A stretch of DNA of 38,031 bases from Gemmatimonadota bacterium (GTDB lineage: Bacteria > Gemmatimonadota > Gemmatimonadetes > Palauibacterales > Palauibacteraceae). The stretch is taken from positions 1 to 38,031 of the forward strand of contig JAJDWE010000080.1 of NCBI GenBank assembly GCA_022825725.1. The letters are read 5' to 3'. The notes beneath the pieces were generated by a model, which did no database searches, was not told where the DNA came from, and saw only the letters and a program-made list of their open reading frames with translations. A program made the position numbers and the translations under genes. Each line of letters begins with the position of its first letter. Within the stretch, counting starts at the first letter, position 1. Below are positions 8,784 to 18,854 of the stretch, piece by piece.

Positions 8784-9562
8784 CATCCACGGTGCCGGGG
8801 TTGCCCGGTCTCGCGGGCAAGCGCGTGCTCGTCACCGGAGGTTCGCGCGGAATCGGACGTGCCACCGTGCGATGCCTCGCGGCGTCCGGCGCGTCCGTCG
8901 GCGTCGCCTACCACCGTGCGGAGGCCGAGGGGCGGAGCGCGGTCGAAGAGGCGTATTCGCTCGCCCCGGACGGGCGCCACTGGTGCGCCGGCGCGGACCT
9001 GGCCGACCCCGCGGAGTGTCGGACGCTGTTCGAGCGCGCGGACGCCGAGTTCGGCGGACTCGATGGGTTCGTGGGCAACGCCGGCATCTGGAACGTGGAC
9101 GCGCGGCCGCTCGAGTCGCTCGAGGCGGACGAGTGGCGACGGATGATCGAGACGAACCTCACGTCGATCTACGCGAGCACGCGGGAAGCGGCGCTGCGCC
9201 TGCAGCCGGATGGGAGAATCGTCCTCGTCTCCTCGACGGCGTCGCAACGGGGAGAGGCGGAGCACAGCCACTACGCCGCGTCGAAGGGCGCGATCAACGC
9301 CTTCTGCAAGTCGGTCGCGACCGAGCTCGGTCCGAGGTCGATCAACGTGAACGCCGTCGCTCCCGGCTGGGTCGACACGGACATGTCTTCGCCGGCGCTC
9401 CAGGGAGAGGCCGGGCAGGCCGCGCTGACCCTCATTCCGCTCGGGCGCGTCGCCACCGCCGAGGATATCGCCGGGCCCATCTGCTTCCTCCTCTCCGACG
9501 CGGCCCGGCACATCACGGGAGAGATCCTCAACGTGAACGGCGGCAGCGTGCTGTGCGGCTGA
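8780..9562 (+). CDS. SDR family NAD(P)-dependent oxidoreductase (FabG-like)
   Basis: A classical short-chain dehydrogenase of 260 residues. The nucleotide-binding motif is TGGSRGIG. The usual NNAG is GNAG in this protein, followed by the IETNLTS segment. The catalytic triad is Ser in LVSSTAS and Tyr/Lys in YAASK, with the downstream NAVAPGWVDTDM and LNVNGG motifs. The TGGSRGIG pattern and the position of a basic residue favour NADPH. It most resembles 3-oxoacyl-ACP reductases, but the substrate cannot be fixed from sequence and no fatty-acid genes are adjacent. The ATG overlaps the previous stop, with GGAGG about 10 bases upstream. Confidence 0.88.
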   Translation: MTSTVPGLPGLAGKRVLVTGGSRGIGRATVRCLAASGASVGVAYHRAEAEGRSAVEEAYSLAPDGRHWCAGADLADPAECRTLFERADAEFGGLDGFVGNAGIWNVDARPLESLEADEWRRMIETNLTSIYASTREAALRLQPDGRIVLVSSTASQRGEAEHSHYAASKGAINAFCKSVATELGPRSINVNAVAPGWVDTDMSSPALQGEAGQAALTLIPLGRVATAEDIAGPICFLLSDAARHITGEILNVNGGSVLCG

Positions 9563-9569
9563 GAATGCC

Positions 9570-10952
9570 GTGAGCGCAATCGATCCGGGCCGATTCTCCC
9601 CGTCGCCCGGGTTCTCCCGCACCGCGGAACGGCTCGAAGCCGCGGGTTTCGAGGCCTGGGCCGTGGGCGGCGCGATCCGCGACGCCTACGTCCGTCAGAT
9701 CGGCCGGGTGCCCGACCTGCCCGAGCCGGATTGGGAGGATCTCACGACGGACGCGCGGCCGGAGGATGTCATGCGTCTCTTTCCGAGGACCGTGCCGGTC
9801 GGCGTGTCGCACGGGACCGTAAAGGTGCTCGACGGGGACGACGGTTTCGAGGTGACGACCTTCCGGCGCGATGTCGAGACGGACGGCCGCCACGCGCGGG
9901 TGGCCTTCGCCGATTCCATCGGGGAGGATCTGAGCCGCCGGGACTTCACGGCGAACGCGATCGCCTGGCGGCCCGCCTCCGGCGAGGTGCGCGACGACTG
10001 GGAGGGCGCGGAGGACATCGAGGACGGGATCCTGCGCGCCGTGGGAGAACCCGAGGCGCGCTTCCGCGAGGACTACCTGCGCATCCTGCGCGGCTTCCGC
10101 TTCGCGGGACGCTTCGAGTGGGCGATCGAGGTCCGCACGGACGAGGCGATGCGGGAGGCCGTGGACGGCCTGTCCGGGCTGTCGGCCGAGCGCGTGCGGG
10201 AAGAGCTGCTCAAGGTTATGGCGGATCCGAAGCCTTCGGCCGCGCTCGAGCTGTACGCGGCCTGCGGGGCGCTGGGCCACTGGTACCCGAAGCTGGCGGG
10301 GCTCGCGGCCGGCGGCGACGCGTGGAGGTCCGCGCTCGGCGCCGTCGATGCGGCCCCGGCGCACGCCGCGAACGTGCGCCTGGCGAGCCTGCTCGTGGCC
10401 GCGTCCGAGACGCCCGAGGGGCGGGCCGAAGCCGCCGAATCGCTCCTCTCCCGGCTGAAGTTCTCCAACGCGGACCGGCGCTACATCGCGCGGCTCGCCA
10501 AGCTGTACCTCCCCTTCGTAGGGGCGCTCGACTCCGCGGCGGAGCACCGCCGCTGGCTCGCATCGGTCGGCGACGCCTGGGAGGACCTGTTCGAACTGCA
10601 CTTCGCCGTCGCCCGCGCCGCGGGAGAGCCGCGGGCGGAGCGCTATCTGGAGGCGACCCTGGAGCGCGTCCGGGAGGAGCGCGAGGGAGACCCGCCTCTC
10701 GACCTGGCACGTCTCGCGGTCAGCGGAGACGACCTCCTCGCGCTCGGCATGTCGCCGGGCCCGATCGTTCGGATGCTGCTCGAAGAGTTGCTCGAACAGG
10801 TCATCGAGGACCCCGGCCGCAACGAGCGCGAGTCGCTCCTCGAAGAGGCCCGACGGCTGATCGAGATCGGCTCGCTCGCCGAGGCATCGCGCCCGCCTGA
10901 CGCGCCCGCCGCCGGGAACGGGCTGCCCGACGCCGACGACGGACGCCGATGA
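9570..10952 (+). CDS. tRNA nucleotidyltransferase / poly(A) polymerase family protein
   Basis: A class II nucleotidyltransferase of 460 residues, related to CCA-adding enzymes and PcnB. Seen in order are WAVGGAIRDAY (residues 30-40), TDARPEDVMRLFP, VGVSHGTVKV, FRRDVETDGRH, DLSRRDFTANAIA and the RNA/nucleotide-binding FREDYLRILRGFRFAGRF. This order is diagnostic. The catalytic metal-binding pair, normally D-x-D right after the GGxxRD loop, reads D54-W-E-D57 here. The loop before it is also longer than usual (RQIGRVPDLPEP), so the acids are out of standard spacing. The C-terminal half is helical and lacks a clear HD-domain motif. The start is GTG 9570, 7 bases after the SDR stop. Whether it adds CCA or poly(A) cannot be decided here. 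Confidence 0.85.
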   Translation: MSAIDPGRFSPSPGFSRTAERLEAAGFEAWAVGGAIRDAYVRQIGRVPDLPEPDWEDLTTDARPEDVMRLFPRTVPVGVSHGTVKVLDGDDGFEVTTFRRDVETDGRHARVAFADSIGEDLSRRDFTANAIAWRPASGEVRDDWEGAEDIEDGILRAVGEPEARFREDYLRILRGFRFAGRFEWAIEVRTDEAMREAVDGLSGLSAERVREELLKVMADPKPSAALELYAACGALGHWYPKLAGLAAGGDAWRSALGAVDAAPAHAANVRLASLLVAASETPEGRAEAAESLLSRLKFSNADRRYIARLAKLYLPFVGALDSAAEHRRWLASVGDAWEDLFELHFAVARAAGEPRAERYLEATLERVREEREGDPPLDLARLAVSGDDLLALGMSPGPIVRMLLEELLEQVIEDPGRNERESLLEEARRLIEIGSLAEASRPPDAPAAGNGLPDADDGRR

Positions 10953-12412
10953 CGGACGAGCCGAGCCTGTTCCCCGAGGCGGAACCGCACGCCGAGCCCG
11001 TCGCCGCCGGCGGATCGGGGGCCGCCGGGGGCCGGGAGGCAGGCCTGGCCGGCTCGCCGCTCGCCGCCCGCATGCGCCCGCGGACGCTGGCGGAGTTCGT
11101 CGGACAGCCGACGCTCGTCGGCGAGAACCGGCCCCTGCGCCAGCTCATCGAGAGCGGGCGCGTCCCGAGCCTCATCTTCTGGGGTCCGCCGGGCACGGGT
11201 AAGACCACCCTCGCCGGGCTGCTCGCCAGCCGGATGGAGGCCGCGTTCATCCCCTTCTCCGCCGTGACCGACGGGATCCCCCGCGTCCGCCGCGTCCTGG
11301 AGGAGGCGAAGGCGCGCCGCGCCGCGACCGACCGCGGCACCGTCCTCTTCGTCGATGAGATCCACCGCTTCAACCGGGCGCAGCAGGATGCCCTCCTCCC
11401 GCACGTCGAGCGCGGCGCCATCACCCTCATCGGGGCCACGACGGAGAACCCCGGCTTCGAGGTCGTCGGCCCGCTCCTCTCCCGCACGCGGGTCTTCGTC
11501 CTCGAACCGCTGGCGCCGGAGGATGTCGCGGAGATCTGCGCCCGCGCGCTGCGCGACCGGGAGCGTGGACTCGGAGACACGGGCCTCTCCGTCGATGAGG
11601 ACGCCCTGGCCCGGCTCGGGACCGAATCGGACGGCGACGCCCGCCGCGCCCTGAACGCGCTCGAGACGGCGGCGGATCTGGCCGGCGTGGACGGCGCCCC
11701 TGCGATTTCCGAGGACCATGTGGCGGCGGCGCTCCAGAAACGATTCGCGCGGTACGACAAGTCCGGCGAGGAGCACTTCAACCTCATCTCCGCCCTGCAC
11801 AAGGCCGTCCGCGGCTCGGACGCGGACGCCGCGCTCTACTGGCTCGCGCGGATGCTCGACGGCGGCGAGGATCCCATGTACCTGGCCCGCCGCATCGTGC
11901 GGATGGCCGCGGAAGACATCGGACTCGCGGATCCCGGCGCGCTGGCGGTCACGATCGCGGCGCGGGACGCGTACCACTTTCTCGGCAGCCCCGAGGGAGA
12001 TCTGGCGCTGGCCCAGGCGGTCACGTACCTGGCCATCGCCCCGAAATCGAACGCGGTCTACCGGGCCTTCGGCGGCGCCGCCCGCGCGGCGCGCGAAACG
12101 CCGGCCGAGCCCGTCCCGTTTCATATCCGGAATGCGCCCACGCGGCTCATGAAGGAACTCGGATACGGATCGGGGTATCGCTACGATCACGACGAGGAAG
12201 ACGGCGTGGCCGCCCAGTCCTACCTTCCCGAGTCGCTGCGCGGGCGCCGCTGGTACGATCCGGTGGAGCGCGGCTGGGAGGTGAACGCGAGGCGCCGGCT
12301 CGAAGCGATTCGCGGCAGCCGGGTGCGGGCCGCGGCGGAAGCGCGTCCCGGGGGAGAGGCGGGAACCGGGACGGACGCCGAGACGACGGAGGAGCATCGA
12401 TCGACAGAGTGA
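10949..12412 (+). CDS. rarA: Replication-associated recombination protein A (AAA+ ATPase)
   Basis: RarA (MgsA) is an AAA+ ATPase related to clamp loaders that acts at stalled replication forks. The 487-residue product has the family entry LAARMRPRTLAEFVGQ, Walker A GPPGTGKTTL, Walker B FVDEIHRFNRAQQDALLP, sensor 1 GATTENPGFEV and the arginine finger region LLSRTRVF. The C-terminal tetramerisation half has YDKSGEEHFNLISALHKAVRGSD and DPMYLARRIVRMAAEDIG. Both N- and C-terminal tails (about 30 residues each) are low-complexity. The ATG overlaps the previous stop, and the stop overlaps hflX (GTGA). Confidence 0.95.
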   Translation: MTDEPSLFPEAEPHAEPVAAGGSGAAGGREAGLAGSPLAARMRPRTLAEFVGQPTLVGENRPLRQLIESGRVPSLIFWGPPGTGKTTLAGLLASRMEAAFIPFSAVTDGIPRVRRVLEEAKARRAATDRGTVLFVDEIHRFNRAQQDALLPHVERGAITLIGATTENPGFEVVGPLLSRTRVFVLEPLAPEDVAEICARALRDRERGLGDTGLSVDEDALARLGTESDGDARRALNALETAADLAGVDGAPAISEDHVAAALQKRFARYDKSGEEHFNLISALHKAVRGSDADAALYWLARMLDGGEDPMYLARRIVRMAAEDIGLADPGALAVTIAARDAYHFLGSPEGDLALAQAVTYLAIAPKSNAVYRAFGGAARAARETPAEPVPFHIRNAPTRLMKELGYGSGYRYDHDEEDGVAAQSYLPESLRGRRWYDPVERGWEVNARRRLEAIRGSRVRAAAEARPGGEAGTGTDAETTEEHRSTE

Positions 12413-13695
12413 CGTCGGACCGGGTGGCGGAACGCGCGATTCTCGTGGGCGCGCCGCCCCCCGATATGCCCCAGGAGACGGTGGACGAACACCTCGAGGA
12501 ACTCGCCCGCCTCGCGGGCACGGCGGGAGCCGATGTCCGGGGCGCGGTCGTCCAGCGCCTGCGCAAGCCGAATGCCTCGACCTTCATCGGCAAGGGGAAG
12601 GTCGAACGCCTGGGGCGGACGCTCCGGGAGCACGACGCGACGCTCGCCATCTTCGACGAGGAACTCACGCCCGCCCAGGGCGCGAATCTCGAAGCGGCGC
12701 TCGGCGTGCGCGCGCTCGACCGGACCGAGCTCATCCTCGACATCTTCGCGCTCCGGGCCAGGACCTCGGAGGCGAAGCTCCAGGTCGAACTCGCCCAGCT
12801 CCAGTACCTGCGGACGCGGTTGAAGCGGATGTGGACCCACCTCTCGCGGGAGGGCGGCGGCATCGGCGCGCGCGGGCCCGGAGAGCAGCAGATCGAGACG
12901 GACCGCCGGCTCATCGACCGGCGCCTGGCCCGTCTGCGGCGAAAGCTCGACCACATTGCGCGGGCGCGCGTCACGCAGCGCCGGGCGCGAAGCGAGCAGT
13001 TCACCGTGGCGCTCACGGGCTATACGAACGCGGGCAAATCCTCCATCCTGCGCGCCCTCTCTGGCTCGGACGTCTTCGTGGAGGATCGGCTGTTCGCGAC
13101 GGTGGACTCGGCGACCCGGGTTTGCGATCTCGAAGGTCCGGGTCCGATCCTCCTCACGGACACGGTGGGGTTCATCCGGAAGCTGCCGCATCATCTCGTG
13201 GCGTCGTTCCGGGCGACGATGGAGGAACTCGCCGAGGCCGACCTCCTGCTGCACGTGATCGACGCCTCGTCGCCGAGCCGGGATGAGCAGCGCGAGGCCG
13301 TGGAGGGGGTGCTGGCGGAGGCCGGCGTCGCGGACCGCCCGGTGATCGAGGTCTTCAACAAGGTCGACCGGCTCACGCACGAGGAGGAGCGGGCGCTGCG
13401 CGAGCGGGCCGCGGCGGGCGGACGGCCGCACGTCCTGACTTCGATCATGGAGCAGGATGGGCTGAAGCCGCTGCAGGAGGCCCTTCAGGCCGCGATGCGG
13501 GCCCGCCTCGAGACGGTGCGGGTGAGCCTGCCCGCCGGGGACGGCGCGCGGCTCGCCGAGGCGTACCGGGAGGGGGAGGTGCTGGAGCGCGCGTACGAAG
13601 CCGGGTGCGTGGTCATCGTGGCCCGCGTGCCCGCCGGGGTGGCCGGCCGCTGGCGCGAGAGCGGCCTGGCCGTGGAGCGGGCCGACGCCGCCTGA
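12409..13695 (+). CDS. hflX: GTPase HflX
   Basis: HflX is a ribosome-associated GTPase that splits or rescues stalled ribosomes under stress. The product has the N-terminal HflX domain ([29 protein letters not shown]) and a glycine-rich linker [20 protein letters not shown]. The GTPase domain has G1 GYTNAGKSS, a G2-region Thr in [11 protein letters not shown]3 [14 protein letters not shown] and G4 NKVD. The linker is usually GPGETQ, here GPGEQQ, a mild change. The 428-residue length is normal. It starts with GTG in the rarA stop (GTGA), so rarA and hflX are probably coupled. Confidence 0.95.
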   Translation: MTSDRVAERAILVGAPPPDMPQETVDEHLEELARLAGTAGADVRGAVVQRLRKPNASTFIGKGKVERLGRTLREHDATLAIFDEELTPAQGANLEAALGVRALDRTELILDIFALRARTSEAKLQVELAQLQYLRTRLKRMWTHLSREGGGIGARGPGEQQIETDRRLIDRRLARLRRKLDHIARARVTQRRARSEQFTVALTGYTNAGKSSILRALSGSDVFVEDRLFATVDSATRVCDLEGPGPILLTDTVGFIRKLPHHLVASFRATMEELAEADLLLHVIDASSPSRDEQREAVEGVLAEAGVADRPVIEVFNKVDRLTHEEERALRERAAAGGRPHVLTSIMEQDGLKPLQEALQAAMRARLETVRVSLPAGDGARLAEAYREGEVLERAYEAGCVVIVARVPAGVAGRWRESGLAVERADAA

Positions 13696-13730
13696 CGCGG
13701 CGACGGTCGAGTCGAAAACGGGAGCACATC

Positions 13731-14486
13731 ATGGCGAACAGCAGCTTCTCGCATCTGGTCGACTGCCGGCTCTGCGTGAACATCGATCACGTGGCGACCG
13801 TCCGGCAGGCGCGCGGCACGGACGAACCCGACCCGGTGCGGGCCGCCGTGCTCGCCGAACTCGGCGGAGCGAACGGGATCACCGTGCACCTCCGCGAGGA
13901 CCGCCGGCACATCCAGGACCGCGACGTGGAACTGCTGCTGCAGACCGTCCGCACCTTCGTGAACCTCGAACTCGCGGCCGAGGAGGAGGTGCTCGCCCTC
14001 GCCGAACGGTGGCGGCCGGCCCAGGCCACCCTCGTCCCCGAGAAGAGGGAGGAACTCACGACGGAGGGCGGACTGGACCTGTCCGTCGATCCGGCCCGCA
14101 TCGCCGCCGCCGTGGCGCGGCTGCAGGACGCCGGGATCCGCACGTCGCTCTTCATTGACCCCGATCCCGCGGCCGTCGACGGCTCGGCCGAGGCGGGCGC
14201 CGCCGCGATCGAACTCCACACCGGCGAGTACGCCAACGCCCCGGACCAGGCGAACGCCGACCGCGAACTGGCGCGGCTGGAGGATGCCGCGGCCCGGGCC
14301 GAGGCCGCCGGCCTCGGCGTGCATGCGGGACACGGGCTCACCTACGAGAACGTGCAGCCGGTGGCGGCGATCGCCGAGTGCGAGGAACTGAACATCGGCC
14401 ACTCGATCGTGAGCCGCTCGGTGCTCGTCGGGATGGAGCGCGCGGTGCTCGAGATGTCGGAACTCGTGCGCGAGGCGCGCGGGTGA
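13731..14486 (+). CDS. pdxJ: Pyridoxine 5'-phosphate synthase
   Basis: PdxJ condenses 1-deoxyxylulose 5-phosphate with 3-amino-2-oxopropyl phosphate to pyridoxine 5'-phosphate, the last step of the DXP-dependent vitamin B6 route. The 251-residue TIM-barrel protein has the signature [23 protein letters not shown], then [38 protein letters not shown], the SLFIDPD strand, [20 protein letters not shown] and [12 protein letters not shown]. The ATG at 13731 has GGGAG upstream. The substrate DXP is shared with the isoprenoid pathway in which the downstream ispE acts. The stop overlaps the next gene's GTG. Confidence 0.97.
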   Translation: MANSSFSHLVDCRLCVNIDHVATVRQARGTDEPDPVRAAVLAELGGANGITVHLREDRRHIQDRDVELLLQTVRTFVNLELAAEEEVLALAERWRPAQATLVPEKREELTTEGGLDLSVDPARIAAAVARLQDAGIRTSLFIDPDPAAVDGSAEAGAAAIELHTGEYANAPDQANADRELARLEDAAARAEAAGLGVHAGHGLTYENVQPVAAIAECEELNIGHSIVSRSVLVGMERAVLEMSELVREARG

Positions 14487-15517
14487 GAGGCCGTCTCACA
14501 GTCCTCATCGGCGTCCTCGTCTCCGTCGCGCTCCTCGTCTGGGCGCTGCGGGATGTCTCGGCCGCCGAACTCCTGAGGCACCTGGGCGAGGCGAACGTCT
14601 GGCTGCTGATCGCCGCGACGGTCGTCGCCACGCTCACCTTCAACCTCCGGGCGATCCGGTGGGATATCCTCCTCCGCGCCTCGAACGGACACCTGCCGTT
14701 CGGCTCGCGCTACGCGGCCGTGTGCATCGGCTTCATGGCGAACAACGTCCTGCCCGGCCGGCTCGGAGAGTTCGCCCGCGCCTACTCGCTGTCGCGGATC
14801 ACCCCCGTGCCTCTGAGCGCCGCGCTCGCCTCGCTCGTCGTGGAGCGTCTGCTCGACGCGATCGTGCTCATGGTGTTCCTTGTCCCCGCCTTCTTCATCG
14901 TCGGGGTCGACGAAGCCGCTTCCGGGACGCTGCGGGATCTGTTCACCGTGGGCGTCATCCTCGTCTCCGCGAGTCTGATTGGGCTCGCCCTCCTCGTCCG
15001 CTCTCCGGACCGCTTCCTCCGGCTCGCGGCCACATGGTTCCACCGGGTCGCGCCCGACCGCGTCGCCGACCGCGTCATGGACGTGCTCTCGGCGTTCGTG
15101 GACGGCCTCGGGGCACTGCGCCACGCGCACGTCTTCGCCCGCGCGATGCTGTGGTCGTTCGCCGTGTGGGCCTGGAACGCCTTCTCGTTCTTCCTCGGCT
15201 TCCTCGCTTTCGGGATCCTCACGCCCGGGTTCCTCGGCGCGCTCGTCCTCCAGACGACGATCAGCTTCGCCGTCGCGATCCCGTCGACCCCGGGGTTCTT
15301 CGGACCGTTCGAGACCGCCGCCCGCGTCGCGCTGGAACTCCACCACATCGAGCCCGCGAGAATCATCAGCTTCGCCGCGGGATACCACATCCTCACCTTC
15401 CTGCCGATCACGGTGCTGGGGATCTGGTACATGCGACGCCTGGGGATCAGCCGGAAGGAATTCGGGCGGGGCAAGCCGCCGCCCCCGGAGACCGCGCCCC
15501 CGGAGAGCTCGGCGTGA
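14483..15517 (+). CDS. YbhN/UPF0104-type integral membrane protein (LPG synthase TM family)
   Basis: A 344-residue polytopic protein with about 8 hydrophobic segments, beginning at residue 5 ([17 protein letters not shown]). The family signature is [14 protein letters not shown], then [32 protein letters not shown], and near the end [21 protein letters not shown] with [14 protein letters not shown]. This is the membrane part of lysylphosphatidylglycerol synthases and AglD/YbhN-like proteins, without the catalytic acyl/aminoacyl domain. The family is thought to include lipid flippases or glycosyl-lipid transporters. The actual substrate is unknown. The GTG start overlaps the pdxJ stop, and the stop overlaps the ispE GTG. 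Confidence 0.85.
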   Translation: MRGRLTVLIGVLVSVALLVWALRDVSAAELLRHLGEANVWLLIAATVVATLTFNLRAIRWDILLRASNGHLPFGSRYAAVCIGFMANNVLPGRLGEFARAYSLSRITPVPLSAALASLVVERLLDAIVLMVFLVPAFFIVGVDEAASGTLRDLFTVGVILVSASLIGLALLVRSPDRFLRLAATWFHRVAPDRVADRVMDVLSAFVDGLGALRHAHVFARAMLWSFAVWAWNAFSFFLGFLAFGILTPGFLGALVLQTTISFAVAIPSTPGFFGPFETAARVALELHHIEPARIISFAAGYHILTFLPITVLGIWYMRRLGISRKEFGRGKPPPPETAPPESSA

Positions 15518-16461
15518 CGAGGGCTGGAGAGGCGGCGGGCGCCGGGGAGATCGGGACGGCCGAGGCGCACGCGAAGATCAACCTGCGGCTGCGCGTGTTC
15601 GCGAGGGACGAAACGGGCTTTCACGGCGTCGAGACCGTGCTCGCGCGCACCAGCCTGTCCGACACGGTGACTCTCTCGGAGCCCGACAGCCGGCCGAGGG
15701 GGGGTGCGTCGGAAGGGGCCGCGTCGAGGGGAGCCGGACAGGGCGTCACGCTCGCCGTCGATGGACCGCTGGCGGCTGGCGTACCCGACGGCTCCGACAA
15801 CCTGTGCTGGCAGGCCGCCGCGGCGTTTCTCGACCGCGCTTTCCGGAGACGGGCGCGGCCGGCCGTGCATATCCACCTCACGAAACGCATCCCGATGGGG
15901 AGCGGACTCGGCGGCGGAAGCGCGGACGCGGGCGCGACGCTCCGTCTGCTCGCCGACCGCTGGCCCCGCCTGGAGGAGCGCGAACTCATCGACATCGCCG
16001 GCGAGATCGGCAGCGACGTGCCCTTCGCGCTCCTCGGCGTGCCGATGGCGCTGGGCTGGGAGCGCGGCCGCCGACTCCTCCCGCTCCGCCCCCCGCGGCC
16101 CCGTCCCGCGCTGCTCGTCTGCGCCGGAATCCACGTTTCCACGCCGGAGGCGTACGGCTGGCTCGCAAGGACGGAAGCGGACGCCGGAGGCGCCTCGGTG
16201 TTTCCCGGCGCGACGCGGCTGGCGGGGTGGGAATCGCTCGAGCGCCTGGCCCGGAACGACCTCGAGGCGCCCGTCCTCGCCCGGCACCCCGAACTGTCGG
16301 AACTCCTCGATCAACTTCGGTCGTGCGACCCGGCGGTGGCCGCGATGACGGGATCGGGTTCGGCGCTGTTCGCGATCTTCCGCGACGAGACGGAGCGCGC
16401 CCGCGCCCGCAGCACGCTGCCCGACGGCCTCCGAATTCTGGACGTCTCACTCCCCGTCTGA
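15514..16461 (+). CDS. ispE: 4-diphosphocytidyl-2-C-methyl-D-erythritol kinase
   Basis: A GHMP kinase of the MEP isoprenoid pathway, phosphorylating CDP-methylerythritol with ATP. The 315-residue product has AHAKINLRLRV at the N-terminus and the glycine-rich ATP loop IPMGSGLGGGSADAGATL. The acidic segment GSDVPFALLGVP contains the catalytic Asp, and the third GHMP motif is MTGSGSALFAIF. About 20 extra residues (RGGASEGAASRGAGQG) sit in the N-terminal domain between conserved strands, a glycine-rich loop insertion. The GTG start overlaps the previous stop. A GC-rich non-coding gap with short GGCC-type repeats separates it from the tRNA promoter. Confidence 0.94.
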   Translation: MTRAGEAAGAGEIGTAEAHAKINLRLRVFARDETGFHGVETVLARTSLSDTVTLSEPDSRPRGGASEGAASRGAGQGVTLAVDGPLAAGVPDGSDNLCWQAAAAFLDRAFRRRARPAVHIHLTKRIPMGSGLGGGSADAGATLRLLADRWPRLEERELIDIAGEIGSDVPFALLGVPMALGWERGRRLLPLRPPRPRPALLVCAGIHVSTPEAYGWLARTEADAGGASVFPGATRLAGWESLERLARNDLEAPVLARHPELSELLDQLRSCDPAVAAMTGSGSALFAIFRDETERARARSTLPDGLRILDVSLPV

Positions 16462-16531
16462 GCCCCACCAAGGGCCCGTCCCGAGGCCAATCCGAGGCCT
16501 GTCCGGGGCCCATCCGGGGCGTCGGCGCGGT

Positions 16532-16561
16532 TTGACGCCGCTGGCCGGATCGCGCCATCTT
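16532..16561 (+). promoter_or_regulatory. Likely tRNA-Gln promoter
   Basis: TTGACG at 16532-16537 and CATCTT at 16556-16561 are 18 bases apart. The -35 is good and the -10 weak (3 of 6). The implied start is about 16568, just before the tRNA at 16571. Spacing and position fit a tRNA promoter. Confidence 0.4.
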
Positions 16562-16570
16562 CGGCGCCTC

Positions 16571-16641
16571 TGGCCCCTCGTCTAATGGCAAGACACCGGC
16601 CTTTGGAGCCGATGATCCAGGTTCGACCCCTGGGGGGCCAA
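16571..16641 (+). tRNA. tRNA-Gln (anticodon TTG)
   Basis: The cloverleaf can be drawn by eye. The acceptor stem TGGCCCC (16571-16577) pairs with GGGGCCA (16634-16640). The D-stem is GTC/GAC with loop TAATGGCAA. The anticodon loop CTTTGGA (16601-16607) has TTG at 16603-16605. The T-stem CCAGG/CCTGG encloses TTCGACC, and the discriminator base is A. The outermost anticodon-stem pair is a C-A mismatch. CCA is not encoded, so a CCA-adding enzyme is needed. The next gene's ATG begins only 4 bases after the discriminator. Confidence 0.95.
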
Positions 16642-16645
16642 TCCC

Positions 16646-18805
16646 ATGCCTGATTCCCATTCCCGCCCCGCCGACCGGGCGAATCGACTCGCGCAGGAGA
16701 AGAGTCCCTACCTTCTCCAGCACGCCTTCAATCCCGTGGACTGGGTTCCGTGGGGGGAGGAGGCCTTCGCGCGCGCCCGGGACGAGGACCGTCCGATCTT
16801 CCTCTCCATCGGCTACGCGACCTGCCACTGGTGCCACGTCATGGAGCGCGAGTCCTTCGAGGACGAGGATGTGGCCGCGCTCCTCAACCGGGACTTCGTG
16901 TCGATCAAGGTGGACCGAGAGGAACGTCCCGACATCGACGGCGTCTACATGACGGCGTGTCAGCTCATGACGGGGCAGGGGGGATGGCCTCTCACGATCG
17001 TGATGACGCCGGACAAGCAGCCCTTCTTCGCCGGGACCTATTTTCCGCGCGAGAGCATGCCCGGGCGGATGGGGATGATGGAGCTGCTGCCCCGGCTCAC
17101 GGCGCTGTGGCGCGAGCGGCGGGCGGATGTCGAGGCGGCGGGGGCCTCGGCGCTGGCGGCCATCCGGGAGGTTGAGGTCCGCGGGCTGGGTTCCGGGGCG
17201 GGCGCGCTGGACGAGGAATCGCTCCGCCGCGGCTTCAGCGAGCTGCGGGGCCGCTTCGACCCGCACCAGGGAGGGTTCTCCCGGGCCCCGAAGTTTCCGG
17301 CGCCGCACCAGCTCCTCTTCCTTCTGCGCTGGAGCGACCGCACCGGCGACCGGCGCGGCGTGGAGATGGTGGAGAAGACGCTCGTCTCCATGAGGCGGGG
17401 AGGCGTCTTCGACCACGTCGGGTACGGGTTCCACCGCTACTCGACGGACGCCCGCTGGCTCGTCCCGCACTTCGAGAAGATGCTGTACGACCAGGCGCTC
17501 CTCGCCATGGCGTACACGGAGCTGTGGCAGATGACGGGAGACGACGCGCACCGGAAGGTGGCCCGCGAGATCTACGAGTACGTGGCGCGCGACCTCACGG
17601 ACGCGGAGGGCGGCTTCTATTCCGCGGAGGATGCGGACAGCGAGGGGCGCGAAGGGGCGTTCTACGTGTGGACGCGGGATGAGTTCGACGCGGTGCTTTC
17701 GAAGGCGCTGGGGGAGGACGCGGCCAGCCTTGCGCGACGCGCCTTCCGGATCGAGGCGCGCGGCAACTTCGCGGACGAGGCGTCGGGGCTCCGGACGGGC
17801 GAGAACATCCTGCACGCCGGTGAGACGCCCGTCGAGATCGCGGCGGCGCTCGGGGAGGGCGCCGACCACGTCGAGCAACGCCTGGAGGACGCGCGCCGCG
17901 TCCTGTTCGAGAAGCGGGCGATGCGGGAGCGCCCGCTGCTCGACGACAAGATCCTGACGGACTGGAACGGGCTCATGATCGCGGCGCTGGCGCGGAGCGG
18001 CCTCGCCTTCGGCGACGAACCGCTCGTCGAGGCGGCGTCGCGGGCGGCGGACTTCATCCTCGAGCGGCTGCGCGACGACGAGGGACAGCTGCTCCACCGC
18101 TACCGGGACGGCGACTCGGCCATCCCCGCGGGCGCGGCGGACCACGCCTGCCTGATCTGGGGGTTGATCGAGCTGTACGGGGCGACGTTCGACCCGCGCT
18201 GGCTGCGGGCGGCACGCGGACTGCTCGACCCACTCCTGGAGCGCTTCTGGGACCCCGACCGGCACGGCGTGTTCAACGTGGACGCGACACAGACCGGCGT
18301 GCCCGTCCGGCAGAAGGAGCTGTACGACGGCGCCACGCCCTCGGCCAATGCGACGACGTGGTACGTGCTTCTCCGGCTCGGGCGGCTCACGGGCGACCTC
18401 GAACTCCTGGACCGGGCGGAGGCGCTGCGCGGGGCGCTCGCCGGTCCCGTCGGCGGCGCGCCCTCCGCGCACACGATGTCGCTCGTCGCGCTCGATCTCG
18501 CGCTGGGCCCGGCGCAGGAAGTCGTCGTGACGGGCGATCCCGACGAGCCCGGCACGCGGCGCATGCTCGCCGCACTCGCCGACCGCTACGGGCCCCGCAC
18601 GGCCGTCCTCTTCAAGCCGGTGGGCACCCCGGCGGAAGGGTCCAGTGGACCCGCGGCGGCGGCGCTCGCGGAGATCGCTCCCTTCACCGCGCCGCACGAT
18701 CTCCTGGACGGAAAGGCGACGGCGTACGTTTGCACCGGCTTCGCGTGCCGGCGTCCGACGACCGACGTCTCGGAGATGCTGGAGCAGCTCGCCGGACCCA
18801 ACTGA
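16646..18805 (+). CDS. YyaL/DUF255 thioredoxin-fold protein (spermatogenesis-associated protein 20 family)
   Basis: A 719-residue protein. The N-terminal thioredoxin-like domain contains [21 protein letters not shown] and the active-site-like [14 protein letters not shown], with C60 and C63 as the CxxC pair. It is followed by [15 protein letters not shown] and [12 protein letters not shown]. The rest is a long (alpha/alpha) barrel of the six-hairpin glycosidase type, with [33 protein letters not shown] and [13 protein letters not shown]. The family is very conserved but its function is unsettled: a redox or sugar-related role is proposed, not proven. No alternative start exists downstream without cutting into the conserved N-terminus. 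The ATG therefore lies 4 bases after a tRNA gene, and any Shine-Dalgarno (GGGGGG) would lie inside the tRNA acceptor stem. Confidence 0.92.
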   Translation: MPDSHSRPADRANRLAQEKSPYLLQHAFNPVDWVPWGEEAFARARDEDRPIFLSIGYATCHWCHVMERESFEDEDVAALLNRDFVSIKVDREERPDIDGVYMTACQLMTGQGGWPLTIVMTPDKQPFFAGTYFPRESMPGRMGMMELLPRLTALWRERRADVEAAGASALAAIREVEVRGLGSGAGALDEESLRRGFSELRGRFDPHQGGFSRAPKFPAPHQLLFLLRWSDRTGDRRGVEMVEKTLVSMRRGGVFDHVGYGFHRYSTDARWLVPHFEKMLYDQALLAMAYTELWQMTGDDAHRKVAREIYEYVARDLTDAEGGFYSAEDADSEGREGAFYVWTRDEFDAVLSKALGEDAASLARRAFRIEARGNFADEASGLRTGENILHAGETPVEIAAALGEGADHVEQRLEDARRVLFEKRAMRERPLLDDKILTDWNGLMIAALARSGLAFGDEPLVEAASRAADFILERLRDDEGQLLHRYRDGDSAIPAGAADHACLIWGLIELYGATFDPRWLRAARGLLDPLLERFWDPDRHGVFNVDATQTGVPVRQKELYDGATPSANATTWYVLLRLGRLTGDLELLDRAEALRGALAGPVGGAPSAHTMSLVALDLALGPAQEVVVTGDPDEPGTRRMLAALADRYGPRTAVLFKPVGTPAEGSSGPAAAALAEIAPFTAPHDLLDGKATAYVCTGFACRRPTTDVSEMLEQLAGPN

Positions 18806-18854
18806 TCGCCCCAACGCACCTGACCACCCCGGGACACACACTGGAGTTCGAGGC

